A stretch of 64,000 nucleotides of DNA. It comes from Bryoerythrophyllum caledonicum (lineage: Eukaryota > Streptophyta > Bryopsida > Pottiales > Pottiaceae). The stretch is taken from positions 15,999,845-16,063,844 of the forward strand of contig OZ020524.1 of the NCBI GenBank assembly GCA_963971425.1, written 5' to 3'. Shown piece by piece: positions 11,200 to 22,584 of this stretch (position 1 is its first letter; the number at the start of each line of letters is the position of its first letter). A program made the translations under genes and the position numbers. The notes below the pieces were generated by a model that ran no database searches, had not been told where the DNA came from, and worked only from the letters and a program-made list of their open reading frames with translations.

Positions 11200-11930
11200 A
11201 GCCTACCTCAATATTCCGGGCAACTCCAAAATTTTGCTAGAAGTTTCTATTGACATTGAGATTTTTCATACATATAGAGAATATCACCTTCTTTGAAGAT
11301 GTCAAAAAAAACTTCTTGTCTTTAGTGTAAGGAAACATTTTAACTCAATTCAAAGATTTTTACACATTTCGGCAAGCGAGAAAAAAAACTTCACCTTTTC
11401 TACATCAAACCTAGAGATCTTCATATTTTTCACCTTTTATTTTTCCAACAACAATATGTGAAGAGAACCTTCTTATTGACCGTTTGGACTATCATTCTAA
11501 AACATATAAAGCTCACAAAAAAATAAAACATGAATTGACAATTTTTGAACCTCCACTCCTTGAACACTTGTTTTGAATATGCTACACCTCATCTCTACCT
11601 CTAAAAATTGGTGTATAATGAACTAACATCATGCTTAACATGATGGTAAAAGATTAAGACCTTGTGTTGCCCAAAAATTTGATACCAAGTAAAGCCGAAG
11701 TTTGTTGATCCACAATCGCAGGGAAGAAAATGAACCACTTGCTTGACTTCAAACACTATAATCTTTCAATCCGTGAGGTCAAAGTTTTTGAAATTTTGTG
11801 ATAATGTTACTTAGTAAGTCTTATTTCAGATCCTATGGTCAAAACTATAAGTACAAGGTTTCTTTTCCTTCCTTACTCATTGCACTAGAATCAACAATTT
11901 CAAAGTGTTTTTGGACGACGATGCACGTTG
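11200..11930 (-). mobile_element. Inverted copy of the TTAA-flanked dispersed element
   Basis: Reverse-complement match to the element at 6363-7285. CAATTTTTGAACCTCCACTC is at about 11539, AAATTGGTGTATAATGAACT near 11605, and CTTACTCATTGCACTAGAAT near 11872. The outer part (AAAATTTTGCTAGAAGTTTC near 11230) is also shared with the copy at 16.5-17.2 kb. Terminal TTAA sites are not clear, so the ends are approximate. Confidence 0.7.
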
Positions 11931-12102
11931 CTCAATTGACTCACAGGTCTCAAGAATTGCAGGACTCTAATGATCGCCACAAAAACAATTCAAAGACAAA
12001 GCAAGAACCTGCACTTGACAAGGTCACAAATCCGGGCGGAGTTACCTGCGGCGGTGGGGCCAGAGTGAAATCTCTTTGGGGGTGCATGTGCGCAGTACTA
12101 CA

Positions 12103-12350
12103 ATAGTACACTGATTTTGATGTTTAGTGTCACTCTGTCATGGGCTGTAAATGACTTGTAAATGCTATAAGTTTTCACTCTGGATGAATATTTTTACCGA
12201 CCATGTCCACTATGATCCCCTCGTTGAGTAGTATAGATTGATGTGCTCTAAGTAAAATTTATATCAAAAGTAAAAACTTAGAGCTTTTACAATTCATTTA
12301 CTGCCCATGACACTAAACATCAAAATCAGTGTAGTATCAATCTGAGGGTG
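12103..12350. mobile_element. Long-arm inverted repeat (MITE-like hairpin)
   Basis: Arms of about 60 bases: CACTGATTTTGATGTTTAGT at the left is matched in reverse complement near 12310-12333, continuing through CATGGGC and TAAATGA into TTGTAAA. The left arm carries a 6-base insertion. The loop is about 115 bases. No coding content. Confidence 0.7.
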
Positions 12351-13035
12351 CAGAAATGTGGTGATGATACCCTGAGTGGCGAGTTTTCTGGCTCCGTACG
12401 CATGTTTTGGGGGCATGTTTCTTGCAGCATTGGAATTGCGCCATGACTTTGGTGACACCCATCCTTGCTTGCTTAGTTGCAGAATCATGGGACTTCATGC
12501 GCTGGCTGGGTCCCCATGGAAACCAGGGAGGACCTCTATTCTGGAGGGAACACATCATCATATACAACTCGAGTACCCGACCCTTGAAATGTTCTTTTGT
12601 TTGTAACATTCATACTTTGTTGTTTTCTAGTACAGTCTTCGTCTTTCTTCTCCCTTTTTCTGATTAGCTCTCCTGCTATTCTATTCTAGACCTTGGTACA
12701 ATTGGTAGTTGATGTAATGGAAGGAAGAAAGGAACACAATGAGCACATATGGTATGGAATTATGAAGTGGCCCTAAAACTACACTCAAACCTTCTACTAC
12801 ATTGACGGAGACGACCCTAAACTACCAAATGATAGTGAAGAGGTACCACGCCAAATGGAGTGGTTGGTGGCCCAATTCTTGCCCATGAAATCTTCTCTTT
12901 ACCGGATGGGAAATCTTTATTACAAGTTGCTGATATTGAAGCTTGGTGTAGAAAAAGAAAACAAAGAGAGAGAAACTAAATCCACATGATGTTGTGTAGA
13001 AAGAGCACCACTACGCTAAAATTGAAAATCTATTG
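12351..13035. other. Intergenic; one GC-richer patch of unknown nature
   Basis: The patch 12370-12610 is less AT-rich and open in several frames on both strands, but none gives a recognisable protein. It may be a fragment of a decayed gene. The rest is ordinary intergenic sequence. Confidence 0.35.
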
Positions 13036-13274
13036 TTAACCCTTTAACGGATTTGCGAGCCTGAGGGGCTTGGTTTTTTCATTTTTCAACTCACTTTGAC
13101 CATGATTTTCTAATGATGGATATTCATTTTAATGATTTTTCTTTTTCAAAATTCTTTGAATGTATAATAAAAATCATGTGATATAATTAGAATATAAATG
13201 GTAGCTAAATATGGGTGTTAAAATTCAAAGATTCTATAAAATTTCTATAGAAAGATTTGTCGTTTAAGGGTTAA
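13036..13274. mobile_element. TTAA-flanked MITE
   Basis: TTAA at both ends. Terminal inverted repeats begin CCCTTTAACGG on the left and match CGTTTAAGGG on the right. About 239 bases, AT-rich interior, non-coding. TTAA target and C-rich ends suggest a piggyBac-type mobiliser (inference). Confidence 0.75.
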
Positions 13275-13804
13275 TGATCCCCTCTTCGAATGGTATAAAT
13301 CGTTATGCTTCTAGTAAAAATCCTCATCAAGAGTAGAAACTTACAACATTTTTAAATCAATTAGTGTGATTAACAATAAATATAAATTTTAGTGAGTATA
13401 CCATGCCCTGCCCATGCTGAAAGGATCCAATTCAACAGAACAAGATCATAGCATTTTTGCAGCGTTTGACTAAAATTATTCTTCGTTACAAAAGATTAAT
13501 ATTTTCCACGGTGACTGATTTCCTTGACGTCCGGAAGCCAGGCGCTAAACATTGTCCGAGTCCCAAACGAGAATATCACAGATTCAAGTTTGTCTCATTC
13601 CAAAAGAATGAAATAATCGTTGATCGATGAAGTCATCAGGCTACCTTTTTCTGTTACTGCTACACCCCAAGATTCTCCCAAAATTCTCCCAAAATTCTGT
13701 TTAAACATTCCACTCTGGATCAAACTCTCAAGGTGGTTTTAATGCTTTTGTGGCCAACGAGCTCACGAGGCATGTGAGAATCGACCAGCGTAATAGATTA
13801 GGAT
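13275..13804. other. Intergenic, no recognised feature
   Basis: AT-rich sequence without a recognisable gene or terminal repeats. Confidence 0.35.
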
Positions 13805-14104
13805 TTAACCCTGTAAGGCCGATGGGCTTTTTCGGCGATCTACAAGTGTTCTAGATCATGCAAAATGACATCGACGATGCGGATACATTTCAGCACAAAA
13901 ATCTACAAACTCATTTCATGGAAATCATTTCATGGAAATCATTGTAGCTTGATGATGCTTGCACTGATGGTCTCAAGAGATGCCCATCTTCCTCCACCTC
14001 TAAGTCATGGTCAATTTTTTGCTTTGAGGTGGCCTGTAGCACTTTCAGTAAAGGTTCTTGTGCCAAAACGATCCAAGTATGGTGGATTGGCCTTAAAGGG
14101 TTAA
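13805..14104. mobile_element. TTAA-flanked MITE, first in a head-to-tail array
   Basis: Starts TTAACCCTGTAAGGCC and ends GGCCTTAAAGGGTTAA, an 18-base inverted repeat with one short mismatch zone. The right TTAA (14101-14104) is also the left TTAA of the next element. The interior contains a short direct repeat (TCATTTCATGGAAA twice near 13913-13940). Its central open frame has no known motif. Confidence 0.75.
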
Positions 14105-14325
14105 CTCTTGAACATCAAAAGGTGCCACTCGTGACCACGGTATTCTACATGTACATTGTCGTATCTGAACATGATAAGATTAAGATATTGAAATGACCTC
14201 CAAATGGTAGATGTTAGTTAAAGAATCTTCAATCCAAATGTGTATGTCTTGCTAAACTTTACTATATTTTTGTATTCTACAAAGTAAAATAGTGCCTATA
14301 TATGTGGTTCCCGATTGACGTTTAA
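14101..14325 (+). mobile_element. TTAA-flanked MITE, second in the array
   Basis: About 225 bases. Landmarks are GTGCCACTCGTGACCAC, TTCTACATGTACATTG, GAACATGATAAG and GAAATGACCTCCAAATG. The left end is TTAACTCTTGAACATCA, the right end TTGACGTTTAA. The same family recurs at 14322-15059, 38421-38615 and, inverted and partial, 36058-36145. Confidence 0.8.
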
Positions 14326-15059
14326 CCTTTAAATGTTAGTAGGTGCTGCTAGTGGCCACACTATTCTACATGTATAATGTTGTATTTGAACATGATAAGG
14401 TTGAGATTTTGAAATGACCTCCAAATGAAAGATGTTGGTTGAAGAATTTTGAATCTAAAGGTATAAGGGGCGGTTTATACTATGGACCACAAGGATTGAC
14501 CAAGAGGGATCATTCATTTTCAAGGTCATGGCTCTTGGTCTAGAGCCATGACCATGAAAAATTGAAAATCATTTTTTAAGTGTCTTGGTCACTTCCCATA
14601 GTGTAAAGTGGATTTGGACCAAGACAAGTATGGGCTGATTTTTGTTAATGTATATCTAAAAATCCCGGAAAAAATTAATTTAAAAATAATAATTAAAACA
14701 AATTTCAGCCAATCACTAATTTTCAACCTAAGGGCCCCCTTGATTTCTGTCAAGTCGGCTCTTTGCCTCAACCCAACGGAAAACCCATTGGACCAAGAAA
14801 CATTATCCACTCGGTAAAAAATAACATATTTAGGTAACCTCAAACTCCATGGTCAATCTCTTTTTTCCAAGGTAGTGTAAAGCAGACTTGGACCAGGATG
14901 ACTTCTTTAGCCAAGCACAGACTTTAGAGGGCCGTGGTCAATCTCTGTGGTCTATAGTGTAAACTGCCCCGAAATCTTCCTAAACTTTAGTATTTTTTGT
15001 ATTCTAAAGAGTAAAATACGTCCTATATATACAATTTCCAACTGACGTTTAAAGGTTAA
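14322..15059 (+). mobile_element. TTAA-flanked MITE, third in the array, split by a nested MITE
   Basis: Same family as the element at 14101-14325, joined to it at a shared TTAA. The left half ends at 14466 and the right half resumes at 14971 with TCTTCCTAAACTTTAG; it ends CTGACGTTTAAAGGTTAA at 15059. The two halves read through cleanly when the inserted 504 bases are ignored. Confidence 0.8.
14467..14970. mobile_element. Nested MITE with GGGGCRGTTTAYACTAT ends
   Basis: Left end GGGGCGGTTTATACTATGGA and the reverse complement of the right end (GGGGCAGTTTACACTATAGA) differ at few positions over about 25 bases. It is inserted inside a TTAA MITE. A second internal zone of similar sequence (CATAGTGTAAAGTGGA near 14597) suggests it is itself composite. 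A diverged relative lies at 55262-55611. No target duplication is certain. Confidence 0.8.
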
Positions 15060-15298
15060 GGGTTACAAGTATCATCTTTATCTGCATTCAAAAGCAAGAA
15101 AATACATAACAATTCAATCGAAATGATGGGAACTGTGGCCGCGGCGTTTCACAAACTTTGGCATTTAGGAAACCTCTGACATCTAGAGAGAGTGGACACC
15201 AATAGAGATTTCCTAAAAGTCACCAAAATACACTAGATAGTCACCCCAAATCGTTGGGTCTTAGGTTTGTAACTAGGACCACATGCACATGGGGCGCG
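15060..15298. other. Intergenic, no recognised feature
   Basis: Short stretch between two MITEs. A segment near 15150 (TTTCACAAACTTTGGCAT) also occurs near 16240 and in NPF intron 1, so another small repeat family probably contributes here. Confidence 0.35.
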
Positions 15299-15567
15299 GA
15301 CAGGAAACCCCCCAAGCTCGGGCTTACCCGAGGTGGGGCCCCGTCTTAATTGCATGGGCTCATTTTTTTGGCCCTCCCATTTTGGGGGGGTCAGAGGCTT
15401 TTTTTGGCTTTTTTTTTAATGAAATTGGGGCCTACGGCCTCAATTTAGTCTGATGGTCCCCCTTTGGCTAAATTTAGGGCCCCATCCAAAAACAAAATAA
15501 GGGCCAGGTTTTGGCCCCACCACCTCCTCCCCCACCTAGTAAGTCTGAGCGTGGGGGGTTTCCTGTC
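15299..15567. mobile_element. MITE with GC-rich GACAGGAAACCCCCC ends
   Basis: 269 bases. Left end GACAGGAAACCCCCCAAGCT; the right end is its inverse GGGGGGTTTCCTGTC, with similarity continuing for about 40 bases. The interior has runs of G, C and T and further imperfect inverted segments. No coding sequence. Confidence 0.8.
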
Positions 15568-16454
15568 AAATTGTGCACATGGTGACTTGGCTTGGGAAAA
15601 ATGGGGGAACTACTGGTCAACTCTTTGAGAACTTAGGGTACTGTACAATGGGGGAGCTTTAGCTTGCGTGGGGTAGGGCCCAAGAGCATTGATTGCCAAG
15701 CATTTCATTGGAGCAAGAAAAAAGGGTACAAACTTCCCATGCTCTCTTTCTTTCCGTTTTTAAATCTCATATGCTCTAGCACCATATTCCTCCTGGCTTG
15801 CCTCTTCCGGAAGCACTTTCAGGAAAACTCTAATCTCAGCCAAAGCTTGCGAAACCCCCCTCATTTCCGATAAGTTTGACAAACGTGCAGGGCCTCCACT
15901 CAAACCACTCGATGAGATAAACCATGATCTCACAGATTCCATTCAATCAAGGATTCTTCATCTGCATGATCGTCAAAACCAGAATTGTTCTTGTACGATC
16001 ATTCTTGCACTGTGATTCACATTCCGTGTCGAAAGCGGACACCATTAAATATACTCCACTCCTTGTGGAATTCAGGCACTCCATGTCTGGCTTATATTGT
16101 CAGTCTCCTTTCTTCTCAAACATAAATTTATTCAAGGTTCCGAATAAAAGTCAACTTCCATCCGGCGGCTCCGGACCAAAGAATCCAGGATAAGCAATGA
16201 GTCCTCTTAAAAAACAAATTCCAGATTAGTTGGGACCATTTCACAGGCTTTGGCATCTTGTGGAAATCTCTGAAAGCTGTGGATGTGAAACGTCATTCTC
16301 CACTAAAGTCTCTGACAATTCTGCCAAAATTCCCAAAATTCTCGATATATCAAGCTGCTCTTCATACATCCACTCCGGGCCAAACCAAGGTGAGAGGCCA
16401 AAACTCCAAAAGGTCCCTTGCTTCAAATCCAAAGGAGGGCCTTGACAATGAGTA
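15568..16454. other. Intergenic, no recognised gene
   Basis: Open frames here (to 89 codons) show no family signature. The sequence is moderately AT-rich. A segment near 16230-16270 resembles the small repeat also seen near 15150. Confidence 0.35.
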
Positions 16455-17206
16455 ACAAGTGACAATTTCACACCAAACACACTTCAAAACTATTGATTCT
16501 AGTGCAATGAGTAACAAAGGAAATAAAACTTTATATTTATCCTTTTGACCATAGGATCTCCATTAAGACTTACTAAGTAACTTACTCACAAAATTTCATA
16601 CACTTTGACCGCACGGATAGAAAGATTATAGTATTTGAGTGAAGAGAATGGCTCATTTTCTTCCTTGCGTTGAGTGGATCAGCAAACTTTGACTTCACTT
16701 GGTATTGAATTTTTGTATTGCACAAGGTCTAAATCTTTTACCATTGTGTTAAGCATGGTGTTAGTTCTCTATACACCAATTTTTAGAGGTAGAGATGGGG
16801 TGTAGGATATTCAAAACAAGTGTGCCAAGAGTGGAGGTTCAAAATCTGTCAATTCAGGATTTATTTTTTTGAGAATTTAATATGTTTTAGAATGATAATC
16901 AAAACGGTCAAAAAGAAAGAAGGTGATATTCTCAACACGTATGGAAAATCTCAATGTCAATAGAGACTTCTAGGCTCTAGCAAAATTTTGAAGCTGTCAG
17001 GAGTCCCCATTTCTAACTTTGAGTGGTACTAACTTTCAAACCATAAATCCAAAAAAAAAAATTAAAAATCTCCATGGAGCTCTTATCAAAGACAATCTAG
17101 TGTAAAAGTCTCCAAAAAAAAAAAAAAAAAAATTTCGAACATTAGGAGCCTGCCCGAAATCAAAATCGCCTCCCCCAAGGGAAAACTTGGATCATTAGGG
17201 TTAAAA
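16455..17206 (+). mobile_element. Copy of the TTAA-flanked dispersed element
   Basis: Direct-orientation relative of the element at 6363-7285. It shares TCTAGTGCAATGAGTAAC, TTTGACCGCACGGATAG, GTTGAGTGGATC, and GAGTGGAGGTTCAAAATCTG, ending near an AGGGTTAA at about 17200. Part of the middle is missing compared with the reference copy. Confidence 0.7.
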
Positions 17207-18438
17207 TGATTTCTCTTGGACAGAAATTAAGAGATTGGTCTATAACCATGTCTGTGAAGTGTTTGGTTCGTTTGCTTCGATGAATGAAGTGGGGCTTTTT
17301 TTAGCAGGATGCCTTCAAGGGCACCATCAGATTGCCGTCTTTGGAACACTAATTTATTAGAGGTGGCGAGCGATGCGTGAATTTTTTTATTTTGATTTTT
17401 GGCACAAAAGAAACAAAGTTTGATTGCAAGAAAAGGGGAATGCATGAAAATTTTCACCGATCATGGTGGCAGTTGGAGTTTGTGCTGGTAGTATATACTG
17501 GACCTGGTTAGACTGTAGATTTCTACGGTTTTGCAGTATTTTGGATGCAGTTTCTGTGCAAGTGAGTAGCGACAATGGTATTCATGTGGAGGGTGCCGAC
17601 GCTGACACCATTAGTGCTACCACTTTGCCACACAGATGCTATCCTTCAGGTACGTTAATCCAGAGCCCCTCTCCTGGTTGTGGCAATGTATGCATAGTTT
17701 GAACGTGAAACTGAGATTTCAGTCGCAGTTTAAGTTTGTTTGCTTCTGTGCACGTCAATGAACGATCTCAAGTTTTCTGGAGCTCGCAAACCTACTACTG
17801 CTACGCAATGGACAGCTTGAGTCCTTAAGTTCATCATGAACACGTCAGGTGTGCAAGCACAACTACGTAGATCACGGAAATCAGCTTGTCTTTGTTTTCA
17901 AGACTACTAGCTAGGGTCCCATCCTAGACAACATGAGCTAGCACCGTTCGAATTCGATGGTTGTTGTTGCTCACTGTTTGCTTTGGATCAGATTCGGTGT
18001 CACACTTGTCTTTGTGGAGCTCACGAGGACAATATTCTGAGCCTGCTTATATTAATCTCTCTCAGGATAATGGTCTGTTTCGTTCACGTTGGTAAGGTAG
18101 GCTTCTTTGAACTTGTTTTCAGTTACATAACATGATCTGCTGAGATATCTGTGGTAAGTTATGTTTTACTGTGTATTGCAGCAGGTTTTGTAACCGTGTT
18201 CTGGAATAATTGAGAGTGCTATCAGCGGCCCAACGTGGTGATCGACATCAGTGCATGTTCACTGTATCCCAGCTACTTTTAACAGATTATGGTATAGTAC
18301 ACTCATCTAGTTGTTCTCCAGTAGGTGTTATAAGACATAAGAAGCTCCAGGGCACTAGTGGCAATCAGATGCTTTTGTTGGCACTTCGAATATTATTGTC
18401 GTTTGAGTAGTCCCATCCCATACTCAAGCTCCATCAGG
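17207..18438. other. Upstream region of the NPF transporter gene
   Basis: Less AT-rich than the repeat land before it. A 79-codon frame at 17463-17702 has no recognisable motif and is not clearly a gene. The stretch probably contains the promoter and 5' UTR, possibly with a non-coding first exon, but nothing in it decides this. Confidence 0.4.
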
Positions 18439-21400
18439 ATGGCATCGACTAACGATCGATTGATTGAACATGGTCGTGTTCAATTCCAGAAGAAGCAGAA
18501 AGAGGGTTGCTGCAGTCACGAGCCTGGCTCTAATTCAGACCAAGATTACGATGGACGCATTACAGATGTTGCCATCGACGGATCTATTGATTACCACAAC
18601 AGACCCGCCGACAAAACCAAAACGGGGCGCTGGTCTGCCGTGTACTTCATCATGGGTAATATATCAATACATACCTCTTCACCAGTGCTACAACTTGTTT
18701 CATTTCCGCCAACTCCTAACGTGGACTCAATTTGGTTTGCTTTGGCACGATCGATGTACTTTCATCTAGAAAATCTCATGTGAAATCTACAGACATTGGT
18801 CTTGTAAATCCAGTGTTATTAAATCGTTCTAAGAATGATTCTCTTGATCTATGCCTTGATTTCAACGTTTAAGTTCTATACTAGTGTATACCCTGTGTAC
18901 TAACATTTGTACAAATGAGGCTATCGAGATATTGGGAACTTTCACAAACTTTTAGTGGAAAACATTTTATAGATGCCAAAGTTTGTGAAAGCCGCCAGAA
19001 TCCCCAATTTCTCGATGGCTGTTTTCAAAACTTCTTGATGAATTGTCGAAAATAGTGTCAAGTAGTGTCGTAAAACTTGTGAATCTAGAGCCCCGTTTGT
19101 ACTAGTGTAACTGTGTTTTGTGACGGCTAATTCATTACAGGCTCTGTGGTCATAGAAAGGCTGGCATTTTCATGGAATGATGTCGAAGGACGTCACAGTT
19201 TTGATTACGACCTTTTATTATAATATTGTTCTAGTTAGTCATGATGTGGTTGGTGGTCTGTCTGGCTTGATTGATGTCTGGCAGGTTCTGTGGTGATCGA
19301 GAGGGTGGCGTTCTACGGAATCGCACTGAACCTGGTGTCCTACCTCACAAGGGTGTTGCACGAGGGCACCGCGGAGTCCATCACCAGCGTCTGGAACTGG
19401 GGCGGCGTGGCGTGGATCACACCATTGATCGGAGGCTTCATTGCCGACACCTACTTGGGCCGCTACCGGACCATCACATACGGCCTCGTCATTTACCTCG
19501 CCGTATGAACCCTCTCCACTCAGTCATTCAATTCACATAAACTCTGTGAATTCACATTGTCTAAATTGTAGCAAATAACTTGTGGTTATATATAACATAA
19601 ATTCTCTGTTTTCTCTTAATATAGCTTTATAGTAACGTCAATAAAGCACATGATGAAACGTTACCTTGATTTGATCATCGTTAATAAAGATCTGACCATT
19701 GACATTATGTCGGTAATGCGTCGATACTACTCATAATCAGAGGCTACTTGCACATTAGTATGGTCTCTAGTCTTTTCTGTAGTACATAGCAGAGATATCT
19801 ACAGAGTTTGGCGATGAGTTCAACAATTAATCATGCTTGGATGTACTCTTGACACTGTCAACATCTTGATAGCTTCAATGGTCTTAAAATTCACCTGATG
19901 TCTGCAACTCCCAGTGCCTTGATAGTACCCGCTTCCCAAGATGTATATCTACTAACTCATGTATGTTTAAGGACAGATCTCCACTGATTTAGATGCAGAG
20001 AAGAGTGTTAACTGTACTGGCACAACTATATCCATGATCTGTGTTTGATATGTGCTTCAGGGAATGGTTCTCCTCACTCTGACAGTGGCACTCCCATCCT
20101 TGAAGCCGCCGCCATGCCCCACGCAGATGAACTGCCGCAAAGCGTCCAGCTCGTCCGTGGGGCTCTTCTACCTGGCGCTCTACATCATCGCCATCGCCAT
20201 CGGCGGCGTCAAGCCATGCATCTCGTCGCTGGGCGCCGACCAGTTCGACGAGGAGGACTCCAAGGAGCGCCCCATGAAGCAGTCCTTCTTCAACTACTGG
20301 TGGGTGGCCGTCACCGGGGGCGCCCTGATCGCGCTCACGTTCCTGGTGTACCTCCAGGATCACATCGGCTTCGGCTGGGGCTACGGTATTCCCACCGTGG
20401 GGATGGTGGTGTCGATCGCGCTGTTTCTCATGGGGCGGCGCCGATACCGCTACAAGCTCCCCATGGGCAGCCCTCTCACTCAGGTAATCAATCTCTGCAT
20501 TGTAGGGCCGGCCTCTTGCTTTCCATTGAATCACTTCATGTTCATGCTTAGAATGTTATAAGGTTCTTCTGATTATGTAAAATGAAAGATGATATATTTG
20601 TGGCTCAAGAATGGATTTTAGTACCCTACAATGGAAGAATGCCAACAATGATTTGTCGGCTGATGAGTACTTTACACTAACTGTCGGTGAATTTGAGACT
20701 TGTGAAGGTGGCTCAGGTTCTAGTCGCTGCAGTGCGGAAATTCCACGTCCAGGTGCCTGCTGATGCATCTCTCTTGCACGAGACGTACCGGTCGGAGAAA
20801 CGAAACATCCTCCATACCAACAACTTCAGGTACTAGCATGATCAAACTTTTCTTTCTCTCTTGATTCATGCACATGAAAGCAATCATATAGTTTGAGACT
20901 AAACACTCTGTTGGAGAACAGGTTCCTCGACAAAGCGGCGACTCCCACCCCGTCCGAAACAGAGTCGAAGTTACCGGATGCCAGCAGCTCAATCGCGAAG
21001 AACTGGCGCCTCTGCACTGTGACGCAAGTCGAAGAAGTGAAGCTCCTTGCGCGCGTGATGCCTGTGTGGCTCACCACGCTCATGTTCATCGTGACGGCGC
21101 AGCAGCTGGGCACTGTGTACCTCCGCCAGGGCCTCACCATGGACCTCCACATGGGGCCCAACTTCAAGATCCCGCCCGCCTCTCTGGAGCTCAGCAGCGT
21201 CATCACGGCGCTCATCGCCATCCCGCTCTACGACCGCTACCTCGTACCGTTTGTGCGCAGCTTCACGGGGAATGAGCGGGGATTCACGCTGCTGCAGCGG
21301 ATCGGAGTGGGTCTGGTGCTCACTGTGCTGGGGATGGCGGTGTCGGCCGTTGTGGAGATCAAAAGACTTGACGTTGTCAACACACACGGATTGCAACTCA

Positions 21401-22119
21401 GCAAGGCGCCGCTGCCGATGAGCGTCTTCTGGTTGACGCCGCAGTACAGCATCATGGGCTTGGCTCAGGTTCTAATAATCAGCAGCCTCCCTTCGATGCA
21501 CTACTCATTTTTGCCGCCTGCACTGATTGATGTGTCAAGCTGGTTGTGTTGCTGTTGTGCTGATTATGAATTTATTTATAGCTAAGAGATTGGTAGTCTC
21601 TACACTCACGTTAGAACTAGTCATAGCCGCCTGTGAGAAACGAGAAGGAGAGGTACGTCATGTTATGCCATGAATCTTAACTGCCGTTTTTTCATTTTAA
21701 CTGACTTTAGGCCTGAATTTTATGAGTAAAAGAGGTCAAAACTGATGGAATCTGTAACTGACATCCAGGTGTTTGGGTGGATGGGCATGCTGGAGTTCTT
21801 CTACGACCAAGCGCCGGACGACATGCAGAGCATCGGCACGGCGCTGTTCCTGGCCAACACCGGCGTCGCGCACTTCCTGTGCACGGTCATCGTCAACATC
21901 GTGGGCAAGGTGACGGCCGGCGGCCAGTGGATTCAGCCGAGCGCCAACCAGTCACGCCTGGACAAGTACTACTGGCTGCTCACCACCATGGCCGCCGTGA
22001 ACTGCCTCTTCTTCTTCGCGGTGGCGCGCTGGTACACGTACAAGCAGGCCCAGCGCTGTATCACGCCTTGTGGTCAAAAGGCCAAAGTCGCGCCATCTGA
22101 AGCTCCAGTTGTGGAGTGA
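18439..22119 (+). CDS. NPF (NRT1/PTR, POT/MFS) transporter, six exons
   Basis: Predicted 625-residue proton-dependent oligopeptide/nitrate-type transporter, normal length for plant NPF. Exons: 18439-18655, 19285-19502, 20061-20483, 20708-20829, 20922-21468, 21769-22119; all junctions keep frame and have GT/AG. Twelve hydrophobic segments are expected. Family blocks are visible: PLIGGFIADTYLGRYRTI after TM2, GVKPCISSLGADQFDE (exon 3, the classic NPF signature), FNYWW, a long hydrophilic loop in exons 4-5, YFLP-region equivalent FWLTPQYSIMG, and FFYDQAPDDMQSIGTAL in exon 6. The proton-coupling ExxER motif of TM1 reads V75-V-I-E78-R79, so its first Glu is missing. Known NPFs move nitrate, peptides, hormones or glucosinolates across plasma membrane or tonoplast; the substrate here is not predictable. 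The start is the first ATG of the frame. Confidence 0.95.
18918..19020. repeat. Imperfect palindrome in NPF intron 1
   Basis: CTATCGAGATATTGGG at the left faces CCCAATTTCTCGATGG at the right, and inside CTTTCACAAACTTT faces AAGTTTGTGAAAG. About 100 bases. It looks like a very small MITE; related core sequence occurs near 15150. Confidence 0.6.
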
Positions 22120-22229
22120 GGATTCCAGTGTACCTTGTGAAGTTTTTATCAAGTGCTCTGCCTCACTTGCAAGTCAAAGGCCTACTGCTTCAATCGACTT
22201 CTTTGTCAAGTCAGTGCTCAAAGTCTGAA

Positions 22230-22235
22230 TAAAAT
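22230..22235 (+). promoter_or_regulatory. Candidate poly(A) signal of the NPF gene
   Basis: AATAAA about 110 bases after the NPF stop codon. It overlaps a fragment of the intron-associated repeat (ATACCCCTCTTTT follows it). Confidence 0.4.
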
Positions 22236-22584
22236 ACCCCTCTTTTGACGTATAATCTGACCAACAGTTTTTCCAGATTGGTCATTCGGCAGACAGACAT
22301 GACTATGAACCAGATCACTTAATTATTATACAGTTTATATTCGAACTATTATAAGAAACCCTTATTGATACTCGAACTAGAACAAAGTCCGAGGTGGATA
22401 ACTCTACAATAATGTGGTAAAAAGTAAGACTAATTGTGGCTATCAGAGTAGATGCGATAATCTGTGCAGTGCTCACAACAAGACAGAAGGTTTCTGGAAG
22501 TGAAAAACTTTCATAAGCAAGATGGTTTGACGGCATCAAACTAAATGGTATTAAAATCACCTCTATGTGCTGATCCAAACATTG

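Noticed and set aside
12376..12667. Overlapping open frames on both strands
   Set aside because: Open in three frames with no family signature; may be decayed genic sequence but unsupported.
17463..17702. 79-codon frame upstream of the NPF gene
   Set aside because: No motif, no splice link to the NPF frame; treated as 5' region.
19989..20534. 181-codon open frame antisense to NPF exon 3
   Set aside because: Shadow of GC-rich coding sequence; the plus frame has clear NPF motifs and proper splice sites.
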